Below are positions 1 through 6,645 of a DNA stretch of 7,902 bases, piece after piece. The stretch spans positions 24,125 to 32,026 of the forward strand of contig DKKJ01000288.1 in assembly GCA_002455175.1 (NCBI GenBank), given 5' to 3'. Made by a program: the position numbers and the translations under genes. Under the pieces are notes generated by a model. The model saw only the letters and a list, made by a program, of their open reading frames with translations, had not been told where the DNA came from and ran no database searches. The number at the start of each line of letters is the position of its first letter. Position 1 is the first letter of the stretch. This DNA comes from Opitutaceae bacterium UBA6669. Its GTDB lineage: Bacteria > Verrucomicrobiota > Verrucomicrobiia > Opitutales > Opitutaceae.

Positions 1-2
1 AT

Positions 3-539
3 TCCTCAGTCTACCACTACACGGATCGTCAGCCTGCTTCTGCCACCAGCATCCTGGGATTCTTAAACGCTTCGTCTAAAGACGGCTACTTCGGATCATT
101 TGATCTCACGAAGTTGGGTTACGATCCCTCCAAAATGCGGATCACGGCAGCACGAATCAGCTTTGCCTTTGCGGACGACGGAGACGCCAGCGACGAGTTT
201 GTATCTGTGATCCTCCACGGCGACGTCTGGGCGCCGACTGAAAACCAGGAAATCGACGGCACGCGTCATCACGCTCCCGCCAACTTCGATTACTTCGACC
301 AGGTTTGGGAAGCCTCGTCACCTGCCGACCAACTTTTCCTCGAAAAACTACAAAATGGTCGTCTGCCCTTCCAAGTGACCGCCACCACGGGAGATGTCTA
401 CCTGACGATGGCCTCACTCGAAGTCACGATTGTCCCTAAAGCGGCCGTTCCCGACCATGGTTCAACTCTTCTTCTCCTGCTAGCAGCCTTAGCTGGCGTG
501 ATCACGTGGAAGCGTACGGTATCCTTTCCAGCCAGCTAA
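3..539 (+). CDS. Exported protein with VPDSG-type exosortase sorting tail (5' end missing)
   Basis: The frame is open from the left edge, so the true start lies upstream; 178 codons are visible. A TTG at 114 is only an internal codon, because the same frame reads on through plausible protein before it. The visible part is mixed hydrophilic and beta-like, rich in Asp, Phe and Thr, with no catalytic motif I recognise. The C-terminus has the three parts of an exosortase sorting signal: the motif VPDHGST (from 447), a Leu/Ala hydrophobic segment and a basic WKR. This matches the VPDSG-CTERM class known from Verrucomicrobiota, with His replacing the usual Ser. Family knowledge predicts export by Sec, recognition by an exosortase at the inner membrane and transfer to the surface or extracellular matrix. 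Seven further residues after the basic pair are slightly unusual. An intrinsic terminator follows 24 nt after the stop. The role of the body of the protein is unknown. Confidence 0.85.
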   Translation, partial: SSVYHYTDRQPASATSILGFLNASSKDGYFGSFDLTKLGYDPSKMRITAARISFAFADDGDASDEFVSVILHGDVWAPTENQEIDGTRHHAPANFDYFDQVWEASSPADQLFLEKLQNGRLPFQVTATTGDVYLTMASLEVTIVPKAAVPDHGSTLLLLLAALAGVITWKRTVSFPAS

Positions 540-563
540 ACTCACCCTAGAGCATGGCACTAA

Positions 564-591
564 GCCGAGCGGTTCGCCGCTCGGCTTTTTT
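564..591 (+). terminator. Rho-independent terminator
   Basis: A perfect 9-bp GC-rich stem (564-572 with 577-585) closes a TTCG tetraloop and is followed directly by six T residues. AA at 562-563 can also pair with the first two T residues. It ends transcription of the exosortase-client gene and insulates the dehydrogenase gene that begins 68 nt later. The complementary strand also carries A residues before the stem, but no gene runs into it from the right. Confidence 0.95.
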
Positions 592-659
592 ATTCCCTAC
601 GACACACATTGCCTACGCGCGCTGGGAACCAACCGCAGCACGAGAACACTCACATTCGC

Positions 660-3600
660 ATGCGCATTGCGACTCTATCCTATCTCCTGGCCGGAACGTT
701 ACTCGGCACAGACGCGCTTCACGCCCAGCTCCCCAATCGCGTGGCGGCGTCCACCCTGTCTCTCCCCTCCGCACTTCCCACGTCCACCTACTCGACCGAA
801 CGGGTCTATGCTCCGCTCTCCTTTGTTCAACCGGTGGCGCTGGTCAGTCCTTCCGGAGACAAGCGGCGCCTCTTTGTCGTCGAAAAACCCGGTCGCATCT
901 GGGTCATCCCCGACGTCACCACCACACTGGTCACGCGGTCTCTTTTTCTCGACCTGACCTCACGCGTAGCCACGTCCTCCAGCGCGAACGACGAACGCGG
1001 CCTGCTTGCTCTCGCCTTTCACCCTCAGTACGCGTCGAACGGATACTTCTATGTCTGGTACACCACCACGACGACAACCACCGCAGGCTCAGGAGCACAC
1101 AATCGGCTTTCTCGCTTCACGGCTAAACCAGGAGCCTCCTCCGAAGAGATCCTCTCCTCTGAACAGCCTTTGCTTTCCCAGCGTGATGAAGCGGGCAATC
1201 ACAATGGAGGCGAACTTCTCTTCGGCCCTGACGGGTACCTCTATCTTTCTTTGGGCGATGAAGGCGGTGGGAACGACGCGTACAATAACAGCCAGAAAAT
1301 CGACCATGACTTTTTCGCCGGCATTGTCCGTATCGACGTGGACCAGCGCGCCGGATCTTTGCCGCCCTCGCCGCACCCTGCGGTCCACGCAGGCACCTAC
1401 GCGGTACCTCCCGACAACCCTTTCGTGGGTGCCACCTCGTTCCTAGGGCAATCTATCGATCCCTCCCGTGTGCGTAGCGAATTTTGGGCCGTGGGCCTTC
1501 GCAATCCCTGGCGCATGGCCTTTGATTCCGCCAACGGAGAGCTTTGGTGCGCCGACGTGGGACAAGGCTCACGCGAGGAAGTTAACCTGATCACACGCGG
1601 CGGAAACTATGGCTGGAGCTACCGCGAGGGCACACAGGCCGGACCTCGGGCCAATCCTCCTTCCAACGCTTCATTTATCGCTCCGATTTGGGAATATGGT
1701 CGCTCCGAAGGCCAATCGATCACCGGTGGACTGCTCTACCGAGGGAACCGCCTGCCCGCTCTCCACGGTCATTACCTCTTTGCCGACTTTGCGAGTGGCA
1801 GGATTTGGAGTCTGCGACCCAACGGTTCCAACCCAGTGGGGCCAGAGCGAGTAAGTCGTCTCGCCTTGGATACAGGTGTGAGCAGCTTTGGATTGGATCC
1901 CGCCACCGGCGACGTGCTCATCGCCGATCTCCTAGAAGGTGTGATCAAACGGTTGTCCACCACTCCGGCCACAGGCGCCACTCCGCTCCCTGCGACCTTG
2001 TCCCAAACCGGCGCATTCACTGACCTGCGCACGCTCGCACCTGCCCCAGGTTGGGTCGCGTACGAACCGCGGGTATCCTTCTGGTCCGACTATGCCAAAA
2101 AAAAGCGCTGGTTCGCCCTCAGAGACTTGGAGTCGACATTCCGATTTGCCCCCGTTGCCAACTGGACGCTGCCGACCGGCGCAGTGTGGATGAAACACTT
2201 TGATCTCGAAATGACGGAGGGAGACCCCAGCTCCTCCCGCCGGATCGAGACACGCTTCTTGGTGAAAACAGAAACCGGTGCCTACGGAGTCACCTATCGT
2301 TGGAATGAAGCACAGACCGACGCAACCCTCGTACCTGAGGACGGCGCGGACCAGGTACTTCGTGTCTCGCGTGCGGGGGTGGTGCGGGATCAAACGTGGC
2401 GCTATCCCAGTCGAAGCGAATGTCTGATGTGCCATACCTCAGCCGGCGGCTATGCGCTGGGGTTCAACACTCGGCAACTCAATCATTCCCAGCACGCATC
2501 CGAGAGCACCCCGTTCCTTTCCGCCCTCGCTTCTGCTGGTTACTTTTCTCTCGACGCCCGTCCACCCAGCGAAGTCTCCCATCTTCCCAGCCTAGCTCCT
2601 GTCGAAGATAGGACCGCCTCTCTGGAACTCCGCGCACGATCCTACCTCGACGCGAATTGTTCTCACTGTCACCAGCCCGGCGGACCGTCACTCGGATCCT
2701 GGGACGCCCGCGCCACTACACCTCTCGAAGCCGCCGGCCTCCTTCACGGCCCTTTGGTTAACTCGGGAGGAAATCCATCCAACCGAGTGATTGTCCCAAG
2801 TGACCTGGAGCACTCTCACCTTCTCCACCGTATTCGCAGCCGAGGCGCGGACCGCATGCCGCCGATCGGTAGCAACGAGCGAGACCGTTCAGCCGAACGC
2901 TTGCTCTCAGACTGGATCATTAGCCTGGGGAGCTCACCCCGTACGACGACACTCGCCAATTTGTCAGCACGTGCCGTGGCCGGCTCGGAGGGACAAGTCC
3001 TCATCACCGGTTTTATCCTCGAGGGCGCGACCCCAAAGACCGTGCTCATTCGAGCGGTCGGTCCTGGACTGCAAGCCTTCGATGTTCCGAGCTTTCTGCC
3101 GGACCCGCGCCTTCACCTTTTTCGTAACAACGAAAGAATTCTAAGTAACACAGGATGGACGAACTCGTCACAGATAAACGATGTCCGCGCCGCAGCCCAA
3201 CGCGTGGGGGCGTTTTCCCTCGCGAGCGGCAGCGCAGATTCGGCACTGCTGGTCACGCTCAATCCCGGCAGCTACACCGCTCATGCGGAACCCGCCAGCG
3301 GCTCACCGGGCGTAGCCTTGATCGAAGTCTACGACGCCGACCTGACACCCGGACAAGGGTCCACGCGTATGATCAATGTATCCATTCGCGCCCATGTTCG
3401 CTCGGGAGCCAGTACCTTGATTCCGGGACTTATTCGGAGCCACGGCCTTTCCCAGAAACTTCTGATTCGAGCCATCGGTCCTGGCCTCGCGGAATTCAAC
3501 GTTGCTCGCCCTCTTTCGCGCCCGGTCCTACAGCTCTACGAAGGCTCCGATCCCATCGCCGCCAACCAAGGATGGACGACGTCCGTAAATGCCAGTGCGA

Positions 3601-3761
3601 TCCGAGCCGCCACGTCGCAGGTGGGCGCATTCGCCCTAGGTGAAGAGAGTCTGGACAGTGCCGTAGTGGTCACCCTAGGACCGGGGCCGTATACGGTCCA
3701 TGTTTCCAGCGCCGATGGCAGCGAGGGCATCGCGTTGGTCGAATTCTATGAAGTCCCTTAG
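660..3761 (+). CDS. Secreted PQQ-type sugar dehydrogenase fused to a diheme cytochrome c and a tandem C-terminal module
   Basis: This 1033-aa protein has three parts. Residues 1-22 are a Sec signal peptide ending in ALHA before Gln. Residues about 50-432 form a GSDH-type beta-propeller as in PQQ- and calcium-dependent soluble glucose or aldose dehydrogenases. HNGGELLFGPDGYLYLSLGD (181-200) matches the active-site His strand and GLRNPWRMAFD (279-289) carries the conserved Arg. Residues about 450-758 resemble the HNE_0200/SO2930 diheme family: FTDLRTLAPAPGW, FWSDYAKKKRW, heme sites CLMCH (588-592) and CSHCH (667-671), and a possible Met ligand in MPPIG (733). Residues 762-1033 are two copies of a verrucomicrobial tail module. 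The role is probably oxidation of a sugar or alcohol outside the inner membrane, with electrons passed from PQQ to the fused hemes; the substrate is unknown. The ATG at 660 is preferred over an in-frame TTG at 609, which would add 17 hydrophilic residues before the signal peptide. No clear ribosome-binding site is seen. Seven consecutive Thr (135-141) sit in a propeller loop. Confidence 0.93.
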   Translation: MRIATLSYLLAGTLLGTDALHAQLPNRVAASTLSLPSALPTSTYSTERVYAPLSFVQPVALVSPSGDKRRLFVVEKPGRIWVIPDVTTTLVTRSLFLDLTSRVATSSSANDERGLLALAFHPQYASNGYFYVWYTTTTTTTAGSGAHNRLSRFTAKPGASSEEILSSEQPLLSQRDEAGNHNGGELLFGPDGYLYLSLGDEGGGNDAYNNSQKIDHDFFAGIVRIDVDQRAGSLPPSPHPAVHAGTYAVPPDNPFVGATSFLGQSIDPSRVRSEFWAVGLRNPWRMAFDSANGELWCADVGQGSREEVNLITRGGNYGWSYREGTQAGPRANPPSNASFIAPIWEYGRSEGQSITGGLLYRGNRLPALHGHYLFADFASGRIWSLRPNGSNPVGPERVSRLALDTGVSSFGLDPATGDVLIADLLEGVIKRLSTTPATGATPLPATLSQTGAFTDLRTLAPAPGWVAYEPRVSFWSDYAKKKRWFALRDLESTFRFAPVANWTLPTGAVWMKHFDLEMTEGDPSSSRRIETRFLVKTETGAYGVTYRWNEAQTDATLVPEDGADQVLRVSRAGVVRDQTWRYPSRSECLMCHTSAGGYALGFNTRQLNHSQHASESTPFLSALASAGYFSLDARPPSEVSHLPSLAPVEDRTASLELRARSYLDANCSHCHQPGGPSLGSWDARATTPLEAAGLLHGPLVNSGGNPSNRVIVPSDLEHSHLLHRIRSRGADRMPPIGSNERDRSAERLLSDWIISLGSSPRTTTLANLSARAVAGSEGQVLITGFILEGATPKTVLIRAVGPGLQAFDVPSFLPDPRLHLFRNNERILSNTGWTNSSQINDVRAAAQRVGAFSLASGSADSALLVTLNPGSYTAHAEPASGSPGVALIEVYDADLTPGQGSTRMINVSIRAHVRSGASTLIPGLIRSHGLSQKLLIRAIGPGLAEFNVARPLSRPVLQLYEGSDPIAANQGWTTSVNASAIRAATSQVGAFALGEESLDSAVVVTLGPGPYTVHVSSADGSEGIALVEFYEVP
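2943..3758 (+). repeat. Tandem C-terminal protein module, copies A1 and A2
   Basis: These are two diverged copies of about 130 residues each (762-893 and 901-1033 of the dehydrogenase). Shared landmarks in order are: N-S-x-R near the start, LIRAxGPGL followed by F.V, DPRL-like and PVLQL strands, GWT, VGAF, a (S/D)S-A-(L/V)-V-T-L block, PG(S/P)YT and an end at ALIEVYD or ALVEFYE. The pattern is beta-rich, with no catalytic residues apparent. The same module occurs twice at the end of the neighbouring metalloprotease. I do not know a database name for it with certainty. Confidence 0.85.
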
Positions 3762-3777
3762 ATCCAATGGGCGGATC
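3761..3777. other. Small symmetric hairpin bridging the two convergent stop codons
   Basis: GATCC (3761-3765) and GGATC (3773-3777) form a 5-bp stem around a 7-nt loop. It begins in the TAG of the dehydrogenase gene and ends in the TGA of the metalloprotease gene on the other strand. There is no T-tract on either side, so it is at most a weak bidirectional terminator or a 3'-end stabilising hairpin. It could be chance. Confidence 0.3.
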
Positions 3778-5707
3778 AAAGCGACGTATCGTACACTTCA
3801 ATCATTCCCTCACCTACGCCTCCATCTGCTCCGGAAAGCTGAACAGTGTAACTGCCAGGAGCGAGCGTGAGCAACAGCGCCGCGTCTTTACTTCCAGAGG
3901 AAAGCTCGAAAGCACCGACCGAGGCGAAGGTGGTTCGCAACGATTCTGACCATGTATCGTTTTCAGCAATCACGCGCCCGGCCGAATAAACGTCCAGCTT
4001 GGGATCGGCGAGAGTTTGCGCGACTCCAAACGTTTTTAAGGTCGGCCCGATGCCACGGATCAGAACGGTTTTAGGCAATGTTCCTGAGATCGTAAATCCA
4101 GCGATGAGGACATCGCCGCCCCGGCCCACATAGTTGCGCGCAGAAAGGTTGATAAGCCGTGCTTGCGCGTTTCCGGCGTCATAGGCTTCCACCAAAACGG
4201 TCCCTCCCGAACTGCCCGACACCTGCACCGTGGCGGCTCCCTTCACGGTCGGCATTAAACTGGCATCCAAGCTGGCGGCGGGTAAGGCAAAAGCCCCTAC
4301 CGAAGCGAACGTGTCGGCCATAAATTTGGACCCACCCCAGTTATCATTTTCACCCGCCCGCTGACTGCCTTGGAAAAAACTCAGGCGAGGATCCTCCATG
4401 GCGCCAGGAACACCAAATCCAGTCAACGTCGGCCCAATGGCGCGCAAGACCACCGGCTTTTCTCCTCCGGCTACCACCATGCCCACAATCAGAGGCGCCG
4501 CAGAGCCAAGGGTGGTTCGAACAGAAAGATTGGTCATCCGACTTTCGACGCCCGCCACCACCGTGACCACCGCGGTCTCGCTCACCACCGAGCCTGCCGC
4601 GTTGCTGACCCGCACGGCATAACGTCCGACATCGGCTCGCGCTGCCCTTGTCAGGATCAGCGAAGATCCTTCCACCTCAGTTAGAATCACCCCGTCCTTG
4701 GTCCATTGATACAAAAGAGGGCCCGATCCGGTCGCCTGCACCTGGAGCGTCGCCGCCTCTCCTTCCTTGACTGTAAGATCACTGGGCGGAGTCACAATTT
4801 GCGGAGCCGATGGCTGCACCTTCAGCGCACCCGTGCTCGCGGTGACACTCCCAGCTGCATTGGCCACCGTGACACTGTAAATTCCTGCGTCTTCTAATTG
4901 TGCCGCTTCGAGAACGAACTCCGCTCGACTAGCTCCGGGGATGAGCGCTCCATTTTTCCGCCATTGATAACTGAAGGGAGCGGTGCCTTCTGCGACCACG
5001 GAAAATTCCACCCGACTGCCAGCGGGCGCCGACGATCGACCACTCAGGCTGGAAATCGTAGGCGGAACTGCCGTCACTCCTTGTCCATACGCCGCTTGTG
5101 CGCCTGCAACATCGTCGGGCTGCAGGCGGTCGATGTCGCCAATGAAACTGTTCATGACCGCGGTCTTGGACTGGCCGAAGTCGTCAGGATGATCCAGGCC
5201 CAACACGTGACCGAATTCATGCAAAGCTACACGCTTGAAATCGAGCGCCGCTACGGCGGATCCATAAGGTCCCCGATAGGAATCGAAGTTCACCGCGCGA
5301 TTGAAAATCACGTCGCTTTCTACCCGACGTCCAGAAGACCCCGACTCTTTGATCGTCACCGTCACTGCAACCACGCCTGCACCCCAAGCTTCGCCAAAGA
5401 TCGTGTCACTCCACGTCACCGTGTTGACCGAATTCGCCCGAGCAACGGGTGCATTTGAAAACGGAACGGCGATAAATTTAGTCTGCCCGAGCGCTTGATT
5501 CCAGTCGGTCAGTGCGGCTTGCGCCACCACGGTCCACGAAAGAGATCCATCCGCTAGCGGCTTCGCCAGCGGTGCGGGATCCAACGCGAGATGCAATGTG
5601 ATGCTCTGCGCATCCCAGCGACGCGAATCGATGACGTATCCCCAACTCATCCGCACGGCACTGCACAGTGCCAGCGCGAGCAAAACGAGGTGTCGGCCGC
5701 GCAGCAT
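3776..5707 (-). CDS. Secreted matrixin-type zinc metalloprotease with two Ig-like domains and a tandem C-terminal module
   Basis: This 643-aa protein is probably secreted. Residues 1-23 form a signal peptide (RGR, then a Leu/Ala core, ending near SWG). Residues about 24-208 are a matrixin-like catalytic domain: the zinc site HEFGHVLGLDH (163-173) supplies three His ligands and a catalytic Glu, and AVMNSF (M185) fits the Met-turn of metzincins. No propeptide or cysteine switch lies between the signal peptide and the catalytic domain. Two Ig-like domains follow (about 215-297 and 303-384), each with a YQW strand and a late D-x-G-x-Y motif. Two copies of the tail module seen in the convergent dehydrogenase end the protein (386-510 and 516-643). 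It is the second gene of an operon: its ATG lies 1 nt after the upstream TAA, and GGAGG (5719-5723) lies inside the upstream gene, 11 nt before the start, which suggests translational coupling. The likely role is extracellular proteolysis; the substrate is unknown. Confidence 0.95.
   Translation of the reverse strand: MLRGRHLVLLALALCSAVRMSWGYVIDSRRWDAQSITLHLALDPAPLAKPLADGSLSWTVVAQAALTDWNQALGQTKFIAVPFSNAPVARANSVNTVTWSDTIFGEAWGAGVVAVTVTIKESGSSGRRVESDVIFNRAVNFDSYRGPYGSAVAALDFKRVALHEFGHVLGLDHPDDFGQSKTAVMNSFIGDIDRLQPDDVAGAQAAYGQGVTAVPPTISSLSGRSSAPAGSRVEFSVVAEGTAPFSYQWRKNGALIPGASRAEFVLEAAQLEDAGIYSVTVANAAGSVTASTGALKVQPSAPQIVTPPSDLTVKEGEAATLQVQATGSGPLLYQWTKDGVILTEVEGSSLILTRAARADVGRYAVRVSNAAGSVVSETAVVTVVAGVESRMTNLSVRTTLGSAAPLIVGMVVAGGEKPVVLRAIGPTLTGFGVPGAMEDPRLSFFQGSQRAGENDNWGGSKFMADTFASVGAFALPAASLDASLMPTVKGAATVQVSGSSGGTVLVEAYDAGNAQARLINLSARNYVGRGGDVLIAGFTISGTLPKTVLIRGIGPTLKTFGVAQTLADPKLDVYSAGRVIAENDTWSESLRTTFASVGAFELSSGSKDAALLLTLAPGSYTVQLSGADGGVGEGMIEVYDTSL
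3779..4552 (-). repeat. Tandem C-terminal protein module, copies B1 and B2
   Basis: Residues 386-510 and 516-643 of the metalloprotease are two copies of the module also found in the dehydrogenase. Landmarks are NLSxR, (V/T)VLR or TVLIR followed by xIGPTL..FGV, DP(R/K)L, END(N/T)W, FASVGAF, a S-x-DA block, and an end at VEAYD or IEVYD. Copy B2 and dehydrogenase copy A1 share PKTVLIR and PGSYT exactly. B1 lacks the PGSYT block and has KGAATVQVSG instead. The arrays in the two genes point at each other, so at DNA level they form a diverged inverted repeat of roughly 0.8 kb per arm. Confidence 0.85.
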
Positions 5708-5708
5708 T

Positions 5709-6362
5709 TTAGTAAGCGCCTCCCCGTTTTAGCTCTTGTGAAATAGCCGTCTCAAAAGCCGAAGGAGTGAGACCCTTCCCTGTCGCCAGCCGCAAAGCGG
5801 GATGACTGGCCTGTGTAATCACGGGGAGCGCAACATCGTCGACACCCGCCAGCGGCTGCCGATTACTGCGCGCCACATACTCTTCACCGGAGGTTGTATC
5901 CGTCAGCACCAGATAACTCCCATGCATGACGCCCACCAGGGGACAAAAAACCCGACCGTTTCCGGCTATAAACAAAATGTAGGTCTGACCGACATCGAAG
6001 ACAGGCATGTCAGCCACTTCCATGGTGGTCGTTCCCACCGTCCCCCCAAAGAACCGCAAGTGCACTCGCGCTTCAGCAGTCCCCTTGATCGTTTTAAGCG
6101 TCTCTCCGGATACATAGGTGTGAATCACCCGTCCGTGAGGAGTCTCATCCCAGCGTGTAGAAATCTCCGTGATCCGTACGCGTACGATCTGCGTCGCTTC
6201 GTTCACCAACTGCGAAAAATCGGGCGGAACGACAGAGACAGCACGCACCGGCAAAACGCCGATCAACAGCAGCGCGAGCATCAACCCGCTGACACCGTTA
6301 CTCCAGCCACCCGTCCAAGAAGCATGCTTTTTGGGTGAAGAAGGGAGGAGAGCCGCGAACAT
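5709..6362 (-). CDS. Secreted protein of unknown function, operon partner of the metalloprotease
   Basis: This 217-aa protein has a signal peptide with an unusually long N-region (KK at 11-12, hydrophobic core about 27-38, possible cleavage near VRA at 41). An in-frame ATG at residue 28 leaves too little N-region, so the first ATG is kept. The mature part starts VPPDFSQLVNEATQIVRVRI, continues with a strand pattern around ETLKTIKG and HLRFFGGTVG (101-110), then FDVGQTYILFIAGNG (122-136) and CPLVGVMHGSY (140-150) with a single Cys. I recognise the style (VPxxFxxLVxxAxxIVxGxV, then xLKG, then FxGG, then MPxFxVGxxxxLF) from small exported bacterial proteins often found beside matrixin-like proteases, but know no function. 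The stop is 1 nt before the protease start, so both are probably made from one mRNA. Upstream, TAGTAT lies 6 nt before the ATG, which could be a -10 element of a leaderless transcript; no good -35 is visible. Confidence 0.87.
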   Translation of the reverse strand: MFAALLPSSPKKHASWTGGWSNGVSGLMLALLLIGVLPVRAVSVVPPDFSQLVNEATQIVRVRITEISTRWDETPHGRVIHTYVSGETLKTIKGTAEARVHLRFFGGTVGTTTMEVADMPVFDVGQTYILFIAGNGRVFCPLVGVMHGSYLVLTDTTSGEEYVARSNRQPLAGVDDVALPVITQASHPALRLATGKGLTPSAFETAISQELKRGGAY

Positions 6363-6645
6363 GACCCTATACTAAACCGAGAGGTCACTGGGCTTCCATA
6401 GGGGGTTTCCCGCAGGCGCTCTCCGGGATAAGTAAAAACAGGCGCAACTTTAGCGTTTTATTTCCCTCAACAAGAGCTACTTAGGAACCTAAAAACCCAG
6501 GCTCTCTCAGGTGAGTGCGGTGAATGCGTAGACGGGTAATTTGGGTAGTCTTCCCTCAGCCCTTAGGTCGCCAACGGGTGTATTTCGCCCCTGAACACGG
6601 CGTTTACTTAGTAAAAACACCCAGTACCGACCGTTGCGCGACGCC
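6363..6645. other. Intergenic region between dedA and the protease operon
   Basis: These 283 nt hold no convincing gene. They should contain the promoter of the protease operon and the 3' end of the dedA transcript. Visible structure: a 12-bp palindrome TTAGGAACCTAA (6481-6492), which could be an operator about 120 nt before the operon start; a shorter CTCAGGTGAG (6507-6516, imperfectly placed); and the larger imperfect palindrome near dedA listed separately. No canonical intrinsic terminator with a T-run is seen for dedA. Open frames crossing the region lack protein-like composition. Confidence 0.5.
6567..6642 (-). ncRNA. 76-nt imperfect palindrome after dedA, possible 3'-UTR structured RNA
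   Basis: Three stacked helices can be drawn using Watson-Crick pairs. GTCGC-CAAC (6567-6575) pairs with GTTG-C-GCGAC (6633-6642), leaving one extra C. GGGTGT-A-TTT (6576-6585) pairs with AAA-A-ACACCC (6613-6622). CGCC (6586-6589) pairs with GGCG (6599-6602) around a 9-nt loop. The left arm is almost fully paired, while the right arm carries two 10-nt bulges (6603-6612 and 6623-6632). It starts 3 nt after the dedA stop codon. It may protect or end the dedA mRNA; no T-tract follows, so it is not a standard terminator. The strand given follows dedA transcription. Folding energy was not computed. Confidence 0.4.

Noticed and set aside
609..659. TTG start at 609 for the dehydrogenase gene
   Set aside because: It adds 17 polar residues ahead of a clean signal peptide that begins at the ATG at 660; there is no ribosome-binding site for it.
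554..1126. 190-codon plus-strand ORF overlapping the dehydrogenase start
   Set aside because: It overlaps the terminator and the signal peptide region in another frame; Arg/His/Ser-rich composition is typical of an out-of-frame shadow.
1932..2435. 167-codon minus-strand ORF inside the dehydrogenase gene
   Set aside because: Antisense to the conserved diheme module; composition typical of a shadow.
4898..5458. 186-codon plus-strand ORF opposite the metalloprotease
   Set aside because: It lies antisense to the zinc site and Ig-like coding region, has Arg/His-rich low-quality composition and no family features.
5802..6338. 178-codon plus-strand ORF opposite the small secreted protein
   Set aside because: Antisense to a well-supported gene, with no signal or domain pattern.
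6504..6514. CTCTCAGG resembling part of a glycine riboswitch
   Set aside because: It is on the plus strand with no downstream plus-strand gene, and the rest of the aptamer is missing.
6567..6642. Integron attC site
   Set aside because: Position and shape are suggestive, but the cores do not fit RYYYAAC and GTTRRRY, only one copy is seen, and there is no cassette array or integrase.
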